Shown here in pieces: positions 42,431 to 50,217 of a stretch of 64,000 bases of DNA (within the stretch, counting starts at the first letter, position 1; each line of letters begins with the position of its first letter). Location: assembly GCA_030684575.1 (NCBI GenBank), contig JAUXVD010000008.1, forward strand, positions 744,001 to 808,000, written 5' to 3'. This DNA is from Nitrospirota bacterium (GTDB lineage Bacteria > Nitrospirota > Nitrospiria > Nitrospirales > Nitrospiraceae). A program made the translations under genes and the position numbers. Under the pieces are notes generated by a model. The model did no database searches. It was not told where the DNA came from and was given only the letters and a program-made list of their open reading frames with translations.

Positions 42431-42754
42431 TTATGGGGCGAAGAGTTCCGTGAGTAGAGCGAGGACCTGCGCTTTGGTGGCTGCGTCGATCTTGCCGACG
42501 CGTTTGACCAGGCGGGTTTTGTCCACAGTCCTGATCTGATCCAGCACGATCTGGCCAGATTTGCCTTTGAATCGAATCGGCACGCGGGTGGGGTAGGGAC
42601 GGCCCTTGGTGGTCATGGGGGCTACGATGACGGTGTCGATATGGTGATTCATTTCGTTCGGGGAAATGATGAGGCAGGGGCGAGTCTTGCGGATTTCACG
42701 GCCCTCGGTGGGGTCGAGGCGCACGAGAAAGACCTCGAAGCGGGCGACTACCAC
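42431..42754 (-). CDS. mazF: MazF/PemK-family toxin (endoribonuclease)
   Basis: This encodes 107 residues from GTG 42754, giving the family start (M)VVARFEVFLVRLDPTEG. ATG 42775 is also in frame, 7 codons earlier. The MazF motifs are complete: EIRKTRPCLIISPNEMN, TVIVAPMTTKGRPYPTRVPI and GQIVLDQIRTVDKTRLVKRV. It cleaves mRNA at short recognition sequences. The start lies inside the end of mazE with a 7-base overlap, so translation is coupled. The gene is intact. Confidence 0.9.
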   Translation of the reverse strand: MVVARFEVFLVRLDPTEGREIRKTRPCLIISPNEMNHHIDTVIVAPMTTKGRPYPTRVPIRFKGKSGQIVLDQIRTVDKTRLVKRVGKIDAATKAQVLALLTELFAP

Positions 42755-43002
42755 GTCCAGTTTTTCCGATCCCATTCAGACGTGGCTGCTGTTTCAGGAT
42801 CTATAGGCTGGTCATCTCCCTGGCGATGCATCTGCTCGAAGGCCTGGTCCCAGCCTGCCCGTGCTTTGGTCGCCGAGCGAACGAGCAATTGCCCTTGTTG
42901 CACAATGAGATCGACCGCTCCGTGCAACTGACATTGCTCAATGACGGATTTGGGAATCCTGATTCCCTTGGAGTTTCCGATTCGCACGACCTGTGCCTTC
43001 AT
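42748..43002 (-). CDS. mazE: MazE-type antitoxin (SpoVT/AbrB swapped-hairpin)
   Basis: The 84 residues start MKAQVVRIGNSKGIRIPKSV followed by IEQCQLHGAVDLIVQQGQLL, the AbrB-like DNA-binding fold of MazE/PemI. The acidic tail FEQMHRQGDDQPIDPETAAT and SEWDRKNWTW should wrap the toxin. It is encoded first in the reverse-strand operon, with an overlapping promoter-palindrome (43035-43066) 33 bases upstream. Confidence 0.9.
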   Translation of the reverse strand: MKAQVVRIGNSKGIRIPKSVIEQCQLHGAVDLIVQQGQLLVRSATKARAGWDQAFEQMHRQGDDQPIDPETAATSEWDRKNWTW

Positions 43003-43034
43003 GTCTTCCCCTCACGTTCAAAGTAATTCTCTCT

Positions 43035-43066
43035 TGTAATTACATTGTGCGTATATGAGTTGTCAA
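43035..43066 (-). promoter_or_regulatory. mazEF promoter with operator palindrome
   Basis: On the reverse strand TTGACA (43066-43061) is followed after 18 bases by TAATTA (43042-43037), which lies within the perfect palindrome TGTAATTACA (43035-43044). This fits autorepression by MazE. Confidence 0.6.
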
Positions 43067-43209
43067 CACAGGAGCTTGTCTGGGCTGCCCCCTCACATCC
43101 TGTTCACGCGCGCGCGTTTCCTCTACGGGAAGGGCACCCATGTTGGCCCCCCTGCCGCCGGCAAACGAGGCAACAGATGCTCCCTCCAAGCTCGCTTGTT
43201 TTTTCTTTA

Positions 43210-43307
43210 GGGATGGGGGCTGATTGAACTTCCACTGCGCGCGTCCAACGAGGGCCTTCGGAGGCCGCGCGTTGCGCGAGCACAGAAGTTCAATCAGCCC
43301 CCATCCC
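43210..43307. repeat. family B element with perfect 23-bp outer arms
   Basis: Bases 43210-43232 and 43285-43307 are perfect reverse complements (GGGATGGGGG ... and ... CCCCCATCCC). They enclose the family B core CTGCGCGCGTCCAACGAGG and CGCGTTGCGCGAGCAC. It fills most of the gap between mazE and the gene at 43400. Confidence 0.8.
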
Positions 43308-43399
43308 TCTCTCTGTTCCGGGAGCATAGGGCCAAGGTGGGTGTTCTTTCTTTCTGCCTCGCGTTGTTCTCCACTCGCTGCTTCTTCTATACTCCCTCT

Positions 43400-43627
43400 A
43401 TGCCGTCTCCATCCGATCTGTCCTTCACCGAGTCACTCACCAGTGAGCGGCGCCAAATCTTTTACGAACGCCATCGGTTTCTCGCGATGCTCATGATCCT
43501 CATTGTCCTCTTCTCTCCCTTCGCCGGGGTCTATGTGACGGGGTTGATTGGAGCAGGGATTGGTGTGCTGCTGTCCATCGCGGCCTACTATCTGACGCCC
43601 TATGTGTGGCTCAGGCTTGGCGGCTGA
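43400..43627 (+). CDS. small membrane protein, unknown
   Basis: This encodes 75 residues from ATG 43400 (an upstream in-frame start at 43337 lies close to the repeat). MPSPSDLSFTESLTSERRQI, then FYERHRFLAMLMILIVLFSP and VTGLIGAGIGVLLSIAAYYL predict two transmembrane helices with a short cytoplasmic N-terminus. I do not recognise a family. There is no clear ribosome site. Confidence 0.5.
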   Translation: MPSPSDLSFTESLTSERRQIFYERHRFLAMLMILIVLFSPFAGVYVTGLIGAGIGVLLSIAAYYLTPYVWLRLGG

Positions 43628-43647
43628 GGGCAGGCCTCTCGAGGAAT

Positions 43648-43720
43648 GTGCAGGATGCTGAAAACTGCCGCCAGCGACGTTTTCCCATCGTTCAGATCCT
43701 CAACGTACCCCAGATGACCG
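43648..43720. repeat. partial family A element at 43.65 kb
   Basis: CAGGATGCTGAAAACTGCCG and CAGATCCTCAACGTACCCC match the left half of the complete copies. The right half is absent or diverged. It overlaps the C-terminal codons of the small reverse gene at 43692. Confidence 0.55.
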
Positions 43721-43934
43721 GCGGTGTTTGCTCGGTGCGATGCCGGGCAGTGAGCATGCGGAAGGGGGCTCCCTCCTCAGGTGGGAGACCCCTTCCGTGG
43801 CTGGTCGCGCCAAAGAAAATGGGCGACTTAGGCCGCTCGCTTTTCTTTACTTTCTGCTCTTCGCCGGCGAAAGAAGGAGAGTTGAATATCATCGCGATTG
43901 CTACTGCCATGATCGCCACCAACATGCGCTTCAT
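43692..43934 (-). CDS. small secreted protein, tentative
   Basis: This encodes 80 residues from ATG 43934, with GAGG 9 bases upstream (ATG 43949 is also in frame). MKRMLVAIMAVAIAMIFNSP followed by SFAGEEQ is a good signal peptide. The mature part (EEQKVKKSERPKSPIFFGAT) is short and basic and ends in codons overlapping a family A remnant, so its C-terminus may be accidental. I do not recognise a family and the gene may not be real. Confidence 0.4.
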   Translation of the reverse strand: MKRMLVAIMAVAIAMIFNSPSFAGEEQKVKKSERPKSPIFFGATSHGRGLPPEEGAPFRMLTARHRTEQTPPVIWGTLRI

Positions 43935-43994
43935 CGTCTGAGACCTCATGAACGGGTGTAAGGCTTGTGTCGTTCATAGGTATTTGTCGAGAGC

Positions 43995-44148
43995 ATGCAG
44001 GAAGTTTGGTGCCGGACATTTCTCATTCTGTCGGGGCAGCCATTCCATCCCTCCGAGCTCGCTCATTTTCTTTTCAAGGATGGGGGCTGTGATCTTCCAT
44101 TGCGCGCGTCCATGCGGGGCCTTCTCAGACCTCGCGTTGCGCGAGCAC
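43995..44148. repeat. direct repeat flanking mscS, copy 1
   Basis: It contains TGCAGGAAGTTTGGTGCCGG, CATTTTCTTTTCAAGGATGG and CATTGCGCGCGTCC, ending with a family B core. The same order is found at 45150-45304, and the two copies bracket the mscS gene. It also fills the gap 43950-44300. Confidence 0.8.
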
Positions 44149-44300
44149 CGAAGATCATCGGGCCTCATCCCCTCCGCTTTCCAAACGTGCTCCGTCCAGG
44201 TATTCTGCCTCCACGGTTCACCCGCGAGGTTATCAGTTGGAGGCTGCGGCCTCACCGAATGTTCATGAGTCATTCATTGCCTTGATGAGGAGGTGCGGCG

Positions 44301-45101
44301 ATGTCGGGAGTCGATATTCTGATGGAATATGTCATTCGCTATGGGTTCCAAGTGCTGGGCGCCGCGATTGTATTTGCGGTAGGTATGCTGGTCGCCCGCT
44401 GGGTCGGCAGGCTGACGCAAGAGTGGCTCGAGCGTCAGGATATGGAGCCCCCGATCAGGATGTTGTTGGTTAAGGCCGTGCAGATCGTGGTTCTGCTCTT
44501 TGCGGTCATAGCGGCGTTGGGCCAGCTGGGCGTCCAGATTGCGCCGCTGCTCGCGGGGATCGGAGTGGCAGGACTCGGCGTCGGGTTGGCGCTGCAAGGC
44601 GTCTTGAGCAACGTCGTGGCCGGGCTCTCCATTATTTTCACCAAACCCTATCGGGTGGGGGAACATATCTCGATCTTGGGTGTGCAGGGGGATGTCGTCG
44701 CCATCGGGATCTTCTCGACCACACTGCTGCATCCCGATCGCTCGCGCGTCGTCATTCCCAATCGGAAGATCGTGGGGGAGATCTTGCACAATTTTGGTAC
44801 GATCCGCCAACTTCAGCTTCAAGTAGGCGTGGCCTATCGTACGAATGTGACCGAGGTGCTGGCGCTCGTGCGGGAGATTCTGGCGCAGAATCCCGGTGTG
44901 CTGACGGAGCCTGCCCCGTTGGTCGGGATCTCTGAACTGGGCGACTCCGCCATCACGATTTCCATCAAGCCCTGGACGTCGGTCGTCGACTTCGTGAGGG
45001 TGCAGGGGGAGTTGAACCACACCATCATCGAACGGTTCCGTGCGACGCACATTGAGATTCCCTTCCCGCAACAGGAGGTCCGTCTGCTTTCGACGGTGTA
45101 A
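44301..45101 (+). CDS. mscS: small-conductance mechanosensitive channel MscS
   Basis: The 266 residues have three N-terminal transmembrane segments (VLGAAIVFAVGMLVARWV, AVQIVVLLFAVIAALGQLGV) and the Gly/Ala-rich pore helix LLAGIGVAGLGVGLALQGVL. The beta domain follows with IIFTKPYRVGEHISILGVQG and VVIPNRKIVGEILHNFG. MscS opens under membrane tension to release solutes in osmotic downshock. The size fits the minimal MscS type. GGAGG precedes the ATG. The gene is flanked by 155-bp direct repeats, unusual for a housekeeping gene. Confidence 0.94.
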   Translation: MSGVDILMEYVIRYGFQVLGAAIVFAVGMLVARWVGRLTQEWLERQDMEPPIRMLLVKAVQIVVLLFAVIAALGQLGVQIAPLLAGIGVAGLGVGLALQGVLSNVVAGLSIIFTKPYRVGEHISILGVQGDVVAIGIFSTTLLHPDRSRVVIPNRKIVGEILHNFGTIRQLQLQVGVAYRTNVTEVLALVREILAQNPGVLTEPAPLVGISELGDSAITISIKPWTSVVDFVRVQGELNHTIIERFRATHIEIPFPQQEVRLLSTV

Positions 45102-45149
45102 TCGAGGGGGAGATGTCGCGAGGTTGGTCTCATCGGTACTCGTCGGGAG

Positions 45150-45304
45150 ATGCAGGAAGTTCTGTGCCGGGTATTTCACATTCTGTCGGGGGCGGTCATT
45201 CCATTCCTCCGAGCTCGCGCATTTTCTTTTCAAGGATGGGGGCTGTGATCTTCCATTGCGCGCGTCCAACGAGGGGAGTCCGCGACCGCGCGTTGCGCGA
45301 GCAC
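45150..45304. repeat. direct repeat flanking mscS, copy 2
   Basis: It contains TGCAGGAAGTTCTGTGCCGG, CATTTTCTTTTCAAGGATGG and CATTGCGCGCGTCCAACG, in the same orientation as copy 1, 1155 bases away. Confidence 0.8.
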
Positions 45305-45369
45305 AGGGCCAACGTAGTATTCTGTCCCATTCTTCATTCCCTCTAGTCGGGAGTAGGCAAACCGTTCTT

Positions 45370-45545
45370 TACTGCGCGCATCGGACGAGCACATTCAGAT
45401 TGTGCGCGTTCTGCGAGCAAGAAGGACGACCAGGCCGTCTAAGTATTATTCTTTTCACTCTATCTAGAAGGATGCCTGCTGTCGGTTCTACTGCGGCCGT
45501 CGAACGAGGCCCTTCTGAGAGCGCGCGTTCCGGGAGCAATGAACC
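45370..45545. repeat. two further family B cores
   Basis: 45370-45422 carries ACTGCGCGCATCGGACGAGC and TGTGCGCGTTCTGCGAGCA, nearly the reverse of 16346-16408. 45489-45540 carries CTGCGGCCGTCGAACGAGGC and GCGCGCGTTCCGGGAGCA. The gap 45305-45741 holds no gene I can support. Confidence 0.55.
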
Positions 45546-45741
45546 GATGTAGGCGTCCTTCCTCCTTTTTCGTTCTTGATCCCCCTTCCCTACATGTATA
45601 GAATGGCCCAACTTTTCAGGTAGTTAGCTGTACGGATCGATTCTGTAGTACTTCGAGGTTTCCCATCGAACACGTGATCGTGATGGATGGAAGCCAGAGG
45701 AAATGGGTGTCCCCCAACACCCCTAACAGGAGGAGACCACA

Positions 45742-47793
45742 GTGAGCGACTCATCCATCATTACTTTTGCGTTAGTGGCGGCAGTGACCGGCATTGCCTA
45801 CGGCCTCTATTTGGCTATGTGGGTATTCAAGCTGGACGCCGGCAATCCGAAGATGCAGGAAATCGCGAAGGCGATTCAGGAAGGCGCGAGCGCCTATTTG
45901 AATCGCCAATATCGGACCGTCGGCGTGGTCGCAGCTGTGCTCTTTGTCATGTTGTGGGGCGCAGGGGCGATCTCCGATAAATTTGGTCTGCTGACTGCGA
46001 TTGGATTTTTGATCGGCGCCGGCGCGTCGTCGCTGGCCGGTTATGTGGGTATGGTCATCGCGGTCCGGGCCAATGTGCGGACGGCGCAGGCGGCTCATAA
46101 GGGGATGAACGAGGCGCTGACGGTGGCGTTCCGCGGTGGCGCGGTGACGGGACTGTTGCTGATCGGCTTAGGCCTGTTGGCGATTACGCTCTTTTATGTG
46201 GTGGCCTCGCAGATTTCAGGGCAGGAGAAGGCGATTCATGCCTTGCTGAGCCTCGGGTTCGGCGGAAGTTTGATTTCGGTATTTGCCCGGGTGGGCGGCG
46301 GTATCTATACGAAGGCGGCAGACGTCGGCGCAGACCTGGTCGGGAAAGTCGAAGCGGGGATTCCGGAAGACGACCCGCGCAATCCGGCGGTCATCGCGGA
46401 CAACGTGGGCGACAATGTCGGCGACTGCGCTGGTATGGCCGCGGACCTCTTTGAGACCTACGCAGTGACGACGGTGGCGGCGATGGTCTTGGCCTATACG
46501 CTGTTCAAGGGAGTAAGCGCGCCGATTCTCTATCCGCTGGCGTTGGGCGGCGTGACGATTTTTGCGACGATTATCGGTATCTTCTTCGTGAAGGTGAGCC
46601 CGGGCGGCGGGATCATGCCGGCGCTCTATAAGGGCTTGTTTGTGGCGGGCGGCATTGCGGCGGTGGCGTTTTATCCTGTGACGACGACGATCATGGCGGA
46701 TGTGGGCGGTGTGAGCGGAATGAGTTACTATCTCGCCTCGTTGATCGGCTTGGCCGTGACGCTCGCTCTCGTCTTCATCACTGACTACTACACCTCCAAG
46801 AGTTATGCGCCGGTGAAGGCCATTGCCAAGGCGAGTGAAACGGGCCATGCGACCAACATCATCGCCGGATTGGCGGTGGGGATGGAGTCGACGGCCTTGC
46901 CGGTGGTGGTGATCGGCGGCGCGATTCTCACGAGCTACTGGATTTGCGGCGGCGCGGCCTCGGGCGGGTTGTACGGCGTGGCCACTGCGGCGGTGTCGAT
47001 GTTGTCGATGGCCGGGATTGTGGTGGCGATCGATGCGTTCGGCCCGATCACGGACAATGCGGGTGGCATCGCGGAAATGGCCCATCTCGGTAAAGAGGTC
47101 CGCGACATCACCGATCCATTGGATGCGGTCGGTAACACGACGAAAGCGGTGACCAAGGGTTATGCGATCGGATCGGCCGGTCTCGCGGCGGTGGTGCTGT
47201 TCGCCGAATATGCGCGCGAGGTGGCGAAGGGGAGTGGGGCGAGCACCTTCGACCTCTCCAATCCTTCCGTTCTGGTCGGGCTCTTTCTGGGCGGGATGCT
47301 GCCCTTTATCTTCGGGGCCCTTTGCATGAAAGCGGTGGGAGAGGCTGCCGGTCTGGTGGTGGAAGAAGTGCGGCGGCAGTTCCGGACGATCAAGGGCATT
47401 ATGGAAGGCACCGGCAAGCCTGAGTACGGGACCTGCGTGGACATCGTGACGCAGGCGGCGATCAAGAAGATGATGGTGCCGGGATTGATCCCGGTCGTCT
47501 CGCCGATTCTCGTCGGCATGATCCTGGGGCCGCAGGCCTTGGGCGGTATGCTCGTCGGCAGTATTGTGACCGGTCTGTTCGTCGCGATCTCGATGACGAG
47601 TGGCGGCGGCGCCTGGGACAATGCCAAAAAGTATATTGAAGAACAGGGCCTGAAGGGGACGGATACCCACAAGGCGGCAGTGACGGGCGATACGGTCGGC
47701 GATCCCTACAAGGACACAGCCGGCCCGGCGATCAATCCGATGATCAAGGTCATTAATATTGTGGCGTTGCTCATCGTCTCGCTGATCGTCTAG
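45742..47793 (+). CDS. hppA: membrane-bound proton-pumping pyrophosphatase
   Basis: This encodes 683 residues from GTG 45742, with GGAGGAGA upstream. It has about 16 hydrophobic segments and the catalytic signature [20 protein letters not shown] followed by [18 protein letters not shown]. The second Asp-rich site is near [20 protein letters not shown] (with V in place of I). The segment [16 protein letters not shown] has Lys and Thr at the positions that distinguish K+-independent H+-PPases from K+-dependent ones (Ala and Gly). It hydrolyses pyrophosphate and pumps protons, useful to an energy-limited chemolithotroph. Its TAG stop begins a family A element. Confidence 0.96.
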   Translation: MSDSSIITFALVAAVTGIAYGLYLAMWVFKLDAGNPKMQEIAKAIQEGASAYLNRQYRTVGVVAAVLFVMLWGAGAISDKFGLLTAIGFLIGAGASSLAGYVGMVIAVRANVRTAQAAHKGMNEALTVAFRGGAVTGLLLIGLGLLAITLFYVVASQISGQEKAIHALLSLGFGGSLISVFARVGGGIYTKAADVGADLVGKVEAGIPEDDPRNPAVIADNVGDNVGDCAGMAADLFETYAVTTVAAMVLAYTLFKGVSAPILYPLALGGVTIFATIIGIFFVKVSPGGGIMPALYKGLFVAGGIAAVAFYPVTTTIMADVGGVSGMSYYLASLIGLAVTLALVFITDYYTSKSYAPVKAIAKASETGHATNIIAGLAVGMESTALPVVVIGGAILTSYWICGGAASGGLYGVATAAVSMLSMAGIVVAIDAFGPITDNAGGIAEMAHLGKEVRDITDPLDAVGNTTKAVTKGYAIGSAGLAAVVLFAEYAREVAKGSGASTFDLSNPSVLVGLFLGGMLPFIFGALCMKAVGEAAGLVVEEVRRQFRTIKGIMEGTGKPEYGTCVDIVTQAAIKKMMVPGLIPVVSPILVGMILGPQALGGMLVGSIVTGLFVAISMTSGGGAWDNAKKYIEEQGLKGTDTHKAAVTGDTVGDPYKDTAGPAINPMIKVINIVALLIVSLIV

Positions 47794-47918
47794 CAGGATG
47801 CTGAAAAAGTCCGCCAGCGTCGTTCTCAGCTCATCTAAATCCTCAACGTACCCCTGAGGGTACGCCTCCGGTTTCGATTCGCCTGCGGCCTTGCTGGACG
47901 GAATTTTTGAGCATCCTG
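47791..47918. repeat. family A palindromic element, copy at 47.8 kb
   Basis: It starts with the TAG stop of hppA (TAGCAGGATGCTGAAAAAGT) and ends AATTTTTGAGCATCCTGG. TCCTCAACGTACCCCTGAGG and CTTGCTGGACGG lie inside. Confidence 0.75.
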
Positions 47919-48122
47919 GGAGTGGTTGTCGGCACTCGTGAAGGGCGAGCATGGAAGCCATCAGCTCTCAGCTCCATGCTGATGGCTGAAAGCTCAAGAC
48001 CGACGCCACTTCACGTTTCTTTGCTCGGCTTGACGGCTGAAATGACCCTGGAGTAAGGTGATCGCAGGGATCACGTTGGTGCTGATCCACGAGAGTTTCC
48101 CAGAAACACGGGAGGTGCTCGG

Positions 48123-48320
48123 ATGGAGAAACAGGAACGCAAGCAGGAAGCCAAGCGTGAGCCGCAGGGGAAAGACGACGTTAAGGCTAATCCCAAGGTC
48201 GTCGAAGCCGGCAAGAAGATGAAAGAAGATATCGACAAGCTGGTCGATGAGATCGACGACGTGCTCGAAAAGAACGCGGAAGAATTCGTCAAGAACTACG
48301 TGCAAAAAGGGGGGGAGTAG
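48123..48320 (+). CDS. pup: prokaryotic ubiquitin-like protein Pup (C-terminal Glu form)
   Basis: The 65 residues are highly charged and predicted disordered (MEKQERKQEAKREPQGKDDV), then helical (KKMKEDIDKLVDEIDDVLEK), ending NAEEFVKNYVQKGGE. This is the Pup C-terminus, close to actinobacterial IDDVLEENAEDFVRAYVQKGGQ in form but with the final Glu encoded directly, so no Dop deamidation is needed before ligation by PafA. Pup tags proteins for the bacterial proteasome. PafA, Dop, Mpa and the proteasome subunits are not in the window. GGGAGG precedes the ATG and a terminator follows. Confidence 0.9.
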   Translation: MEKQERKQEAKREPQGKDDVKANPKVVEAGKKMKEDIDKLVDEIDDVLEKNAEEFVKNYVQKGGE

Positions 48321-48357
48321 CACCAGGATTCTGGCAGGCTGCTCCCTCTTTTTTTAT
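48313..48357 (+). terminator. intrinsic terminator overlapping the pup stop
   Basis: GGAGTAGC and GCTGCTCC pair around an inner CCAG-GATT-CTGG hairpin and are followed by CTCTTTTTTT. The pup TAG stop lies in the left arm. Confidence 0.75.
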
Positions 48358-48512
48358 TCCCCTGTAGTGCATTTCGATTCAGGCGTCCCTCTGTCCCTCA
48401 TCTGCGAACCTCACATCCCTGCGTTTGACAACCGAGAGCCGAGAGGCTAGTATCCCTTTAATTCTCAGATAGTTAGCCTATCTTTCGCCTCTGAATCGTG
48501 TAAGGGGTCCTC

Positions 48513-50210
48513 ATGAAGTCCAAGCTCTGGGTCTTCCGTGATATCAATCTGTTGCAGCAGGCCTCGTTGGTGCAGGCCCTCTCGATTTCTCCTGCGACCG
48601 CCTCCTTGTTCCTGGCTCGCGGTGTGACGACGCCAGATGAAGCAACGTCATGGATGTCGCTGCAATCACCGCACGATCCGTTTTTGATCCCCGATATGGA
48701 ACAGGCGGTCGAGCGGCTCCATCGCGCCGTCACGACTCAGGAGCTGATTTGTTTCTACGGCGACTACGATGTCGATGGCATTACGGCGACCAGCGTCTAC
48801 ATGTCGTTCTTTGGCGGATTGGGTGCCAAGGTTCGCGCCTATGTTCCGCATCGACTCCACGAAGGGTACGGACTCAACCTCAGTGCCGTGCAGCGCTTGC
48901 ATGACGAAGGGATCTCGCTCCTGGTGACGTCCGATTGCGGCACGACCTCACATAAAGAAATCGCGTTGGCGGCGCAGCTCGGTATGGACGTGGTGGTGAC
49001 CGACCATCACCAGAGCGATGAGCAGATGCCTCCGGCTGTGGCGGTGTTGAATCCTCATCGAGTCGGGGCCCTCTATCCGTTTCGCGGTCTCTGTTCTGCG
49101 GCGCTGGCCTACAAGGTGGCGCAGGCCTACCAGCTGCGCTACGGAGTCGCCGGCGTGCCGTTGGAATCGTTGCTCGATCTCGTGGCCTTGGCGACGGTCG
49201 CCGACGTGGTGCCTCTCCACGATGAGAATCGAAATTTTGTGCGCGAAGGGCTTGTGCAGTTGTCGCGTGGCGCGCGCTGCGGCGTGCGGGCGTTGAAGCA
49301 GGTGGCGGGGGTGACGCGGGAATGTACGGCGGAAACCATCGCCTTCAAGCTGGCGCCGCGTATCAATGCCGCCGGGCGATTGGACGATGCCATGCTGGGT
49401 GTGCGGTTGTTGACGACCGACAATCCGGCAGAGGCGCAACAGTTGGCCGACCGGCTTGAGCAATTGAATCGGGAGCGGCAGCGTATCGAAGTGGATATCA
49501 TGGCGGAGGCGCTGGACTCGCTGAAGGATCAAGAGCTGCCGCCGGCATTGATCGTGGCCTCTCGCCATTGGCATCTCGGGGTGGTCGGCATTGTCGCTGC
49601 GCGTTTGGTTGATCGGTTTCAGCGCCCGGCGATTGTGATGGCGATCAACGAGCAGGGCATTGCCAAGGGTTCGGCACGGACGACCGGCGGGTTCGATCTG
49701 TATCAAGGATTGGCTTCTTGCCGGGAGATGTTAGAGGCGTTCGGCGGACATCCCAGCGCGGCGGGCGTGACGATTCGTGAGTCCCGGATCGATGAGTTTC
49801 GTGCGAAGTTTTCCGATGTGGTGGCCGGGTGGAACCACGAGGGCGCCAAGGTTCCGACCTTGAACGTCGATGCCGAGGTGCGGTTGAACGATGTGAATCT
49901 GCAATTGCTCCAGGAGATCGGCTCCCTGCATCCGTTCGGGGCGGGTAATCCCGAGCCCACGTTTGCCGTGACCCGTCTTGAAGTGTTGGATGCGCGCACG
50001 GTCGGTGAAAAACATTTGAAGATGACGGTGCGGCAAGGCACCTCGATGCCGTTCGACAGCATTGCCTTCGGGATGAAGTCGTTGCTGGAGCGGGGCATTC
50101 CGTCTCGCACCCCGGTCGATCTGGCCTTCACGCCTGAACTGAACCACTGGAACGGTCGTGACCGGATTCAGCTCCGCATTCGCGATGTCCGGCCGAGTGT
50201 GATGGAGTGA
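48513..50210 (+). CDS. recJ: single-stranded-DNA exonuclease RecJ
   Basis: The 565 residues have the DHH phosphoesterase motifs: GDYDVDGITATS (Asp84, 86, 88), LLVTSDCGTTS (Asp141), VVTDHHQSDE (Asp164-His165-His166) and ATVADVVPL. The DHHA1 and OB-like parts follow, with GGHPSAAGVTI and LHPFGAGNPEP. RecJ degrades single strands 5' to 3' in recombination and mismatch repair. The length is typical. It is followed 7 bases later by the RelA/SpoT gene, so the two probably share a transcript. Confidence 0.95.
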   Translation: MKSKLWVFRDINLLQQASLVQALSISPATASLFLARGVTTPDEATSWMSLQSPHDPFLIPDMEQAVERLHRAVTTQELICFYGDYDVDGITATSVYMSFFGGLGAKVRAYVPHRLHEGYGLNLSAVQRLHDEGISLLVTSDCGTTSHKEIALAAQLGMDVVVTDHHQSDEQMPPAVAVLNPHRVGALYPFRGLCSAALAYKVAQAYQLRYGVAGVPLESLLDLVALATVADVVPLHDENRNFVREGLVQLSRGARCGVRALKQVAGVTRECTAETIAFKLAPRINAAGRLDDAMLGVRLLTTDNPAEAQQLADRLEQLNRERQRIEVDIMAEALDSLKDQELPPALIVASRHWHLGVVGIVAARLVDRFQRPAIVMAINEQGIAKGSARTTGGFDLYQGLASCREMLEAFGGHPSAAGVTIRESRIDEFRAKFSDVVAGWNHEGAKVPTLNVDAEVRLNDVNLQLLQEIGSLHPFGAGNPEPTFAVTRLEVLDARTVGEKHLKMTVRQGTSMPFDSIAFGMKSLLERGIPSRTPVDLAFTPELNHWNGRDRIQLRIRDVRPSVME

Positions 50211-50217
50211 GTGAACC

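Noticed and set aside
43225-43290. Family B cores read as integron attC sites (GTCCAAC ... GTTGCGC)
   Set aside because: The first box fits RYYYAAC but the second does not fit GTTRRRY. The spacing of about 35 bases is too short and no integron integrase is in the window.
46216-47961. Long reverse frame of 581 codons opposite hppA
   Set aside because: It is antisense to an unmistakable pyrophosphatase gene, is His/Arg-rich as expected from GC-rich codon shadow, and has no recognisable domain.
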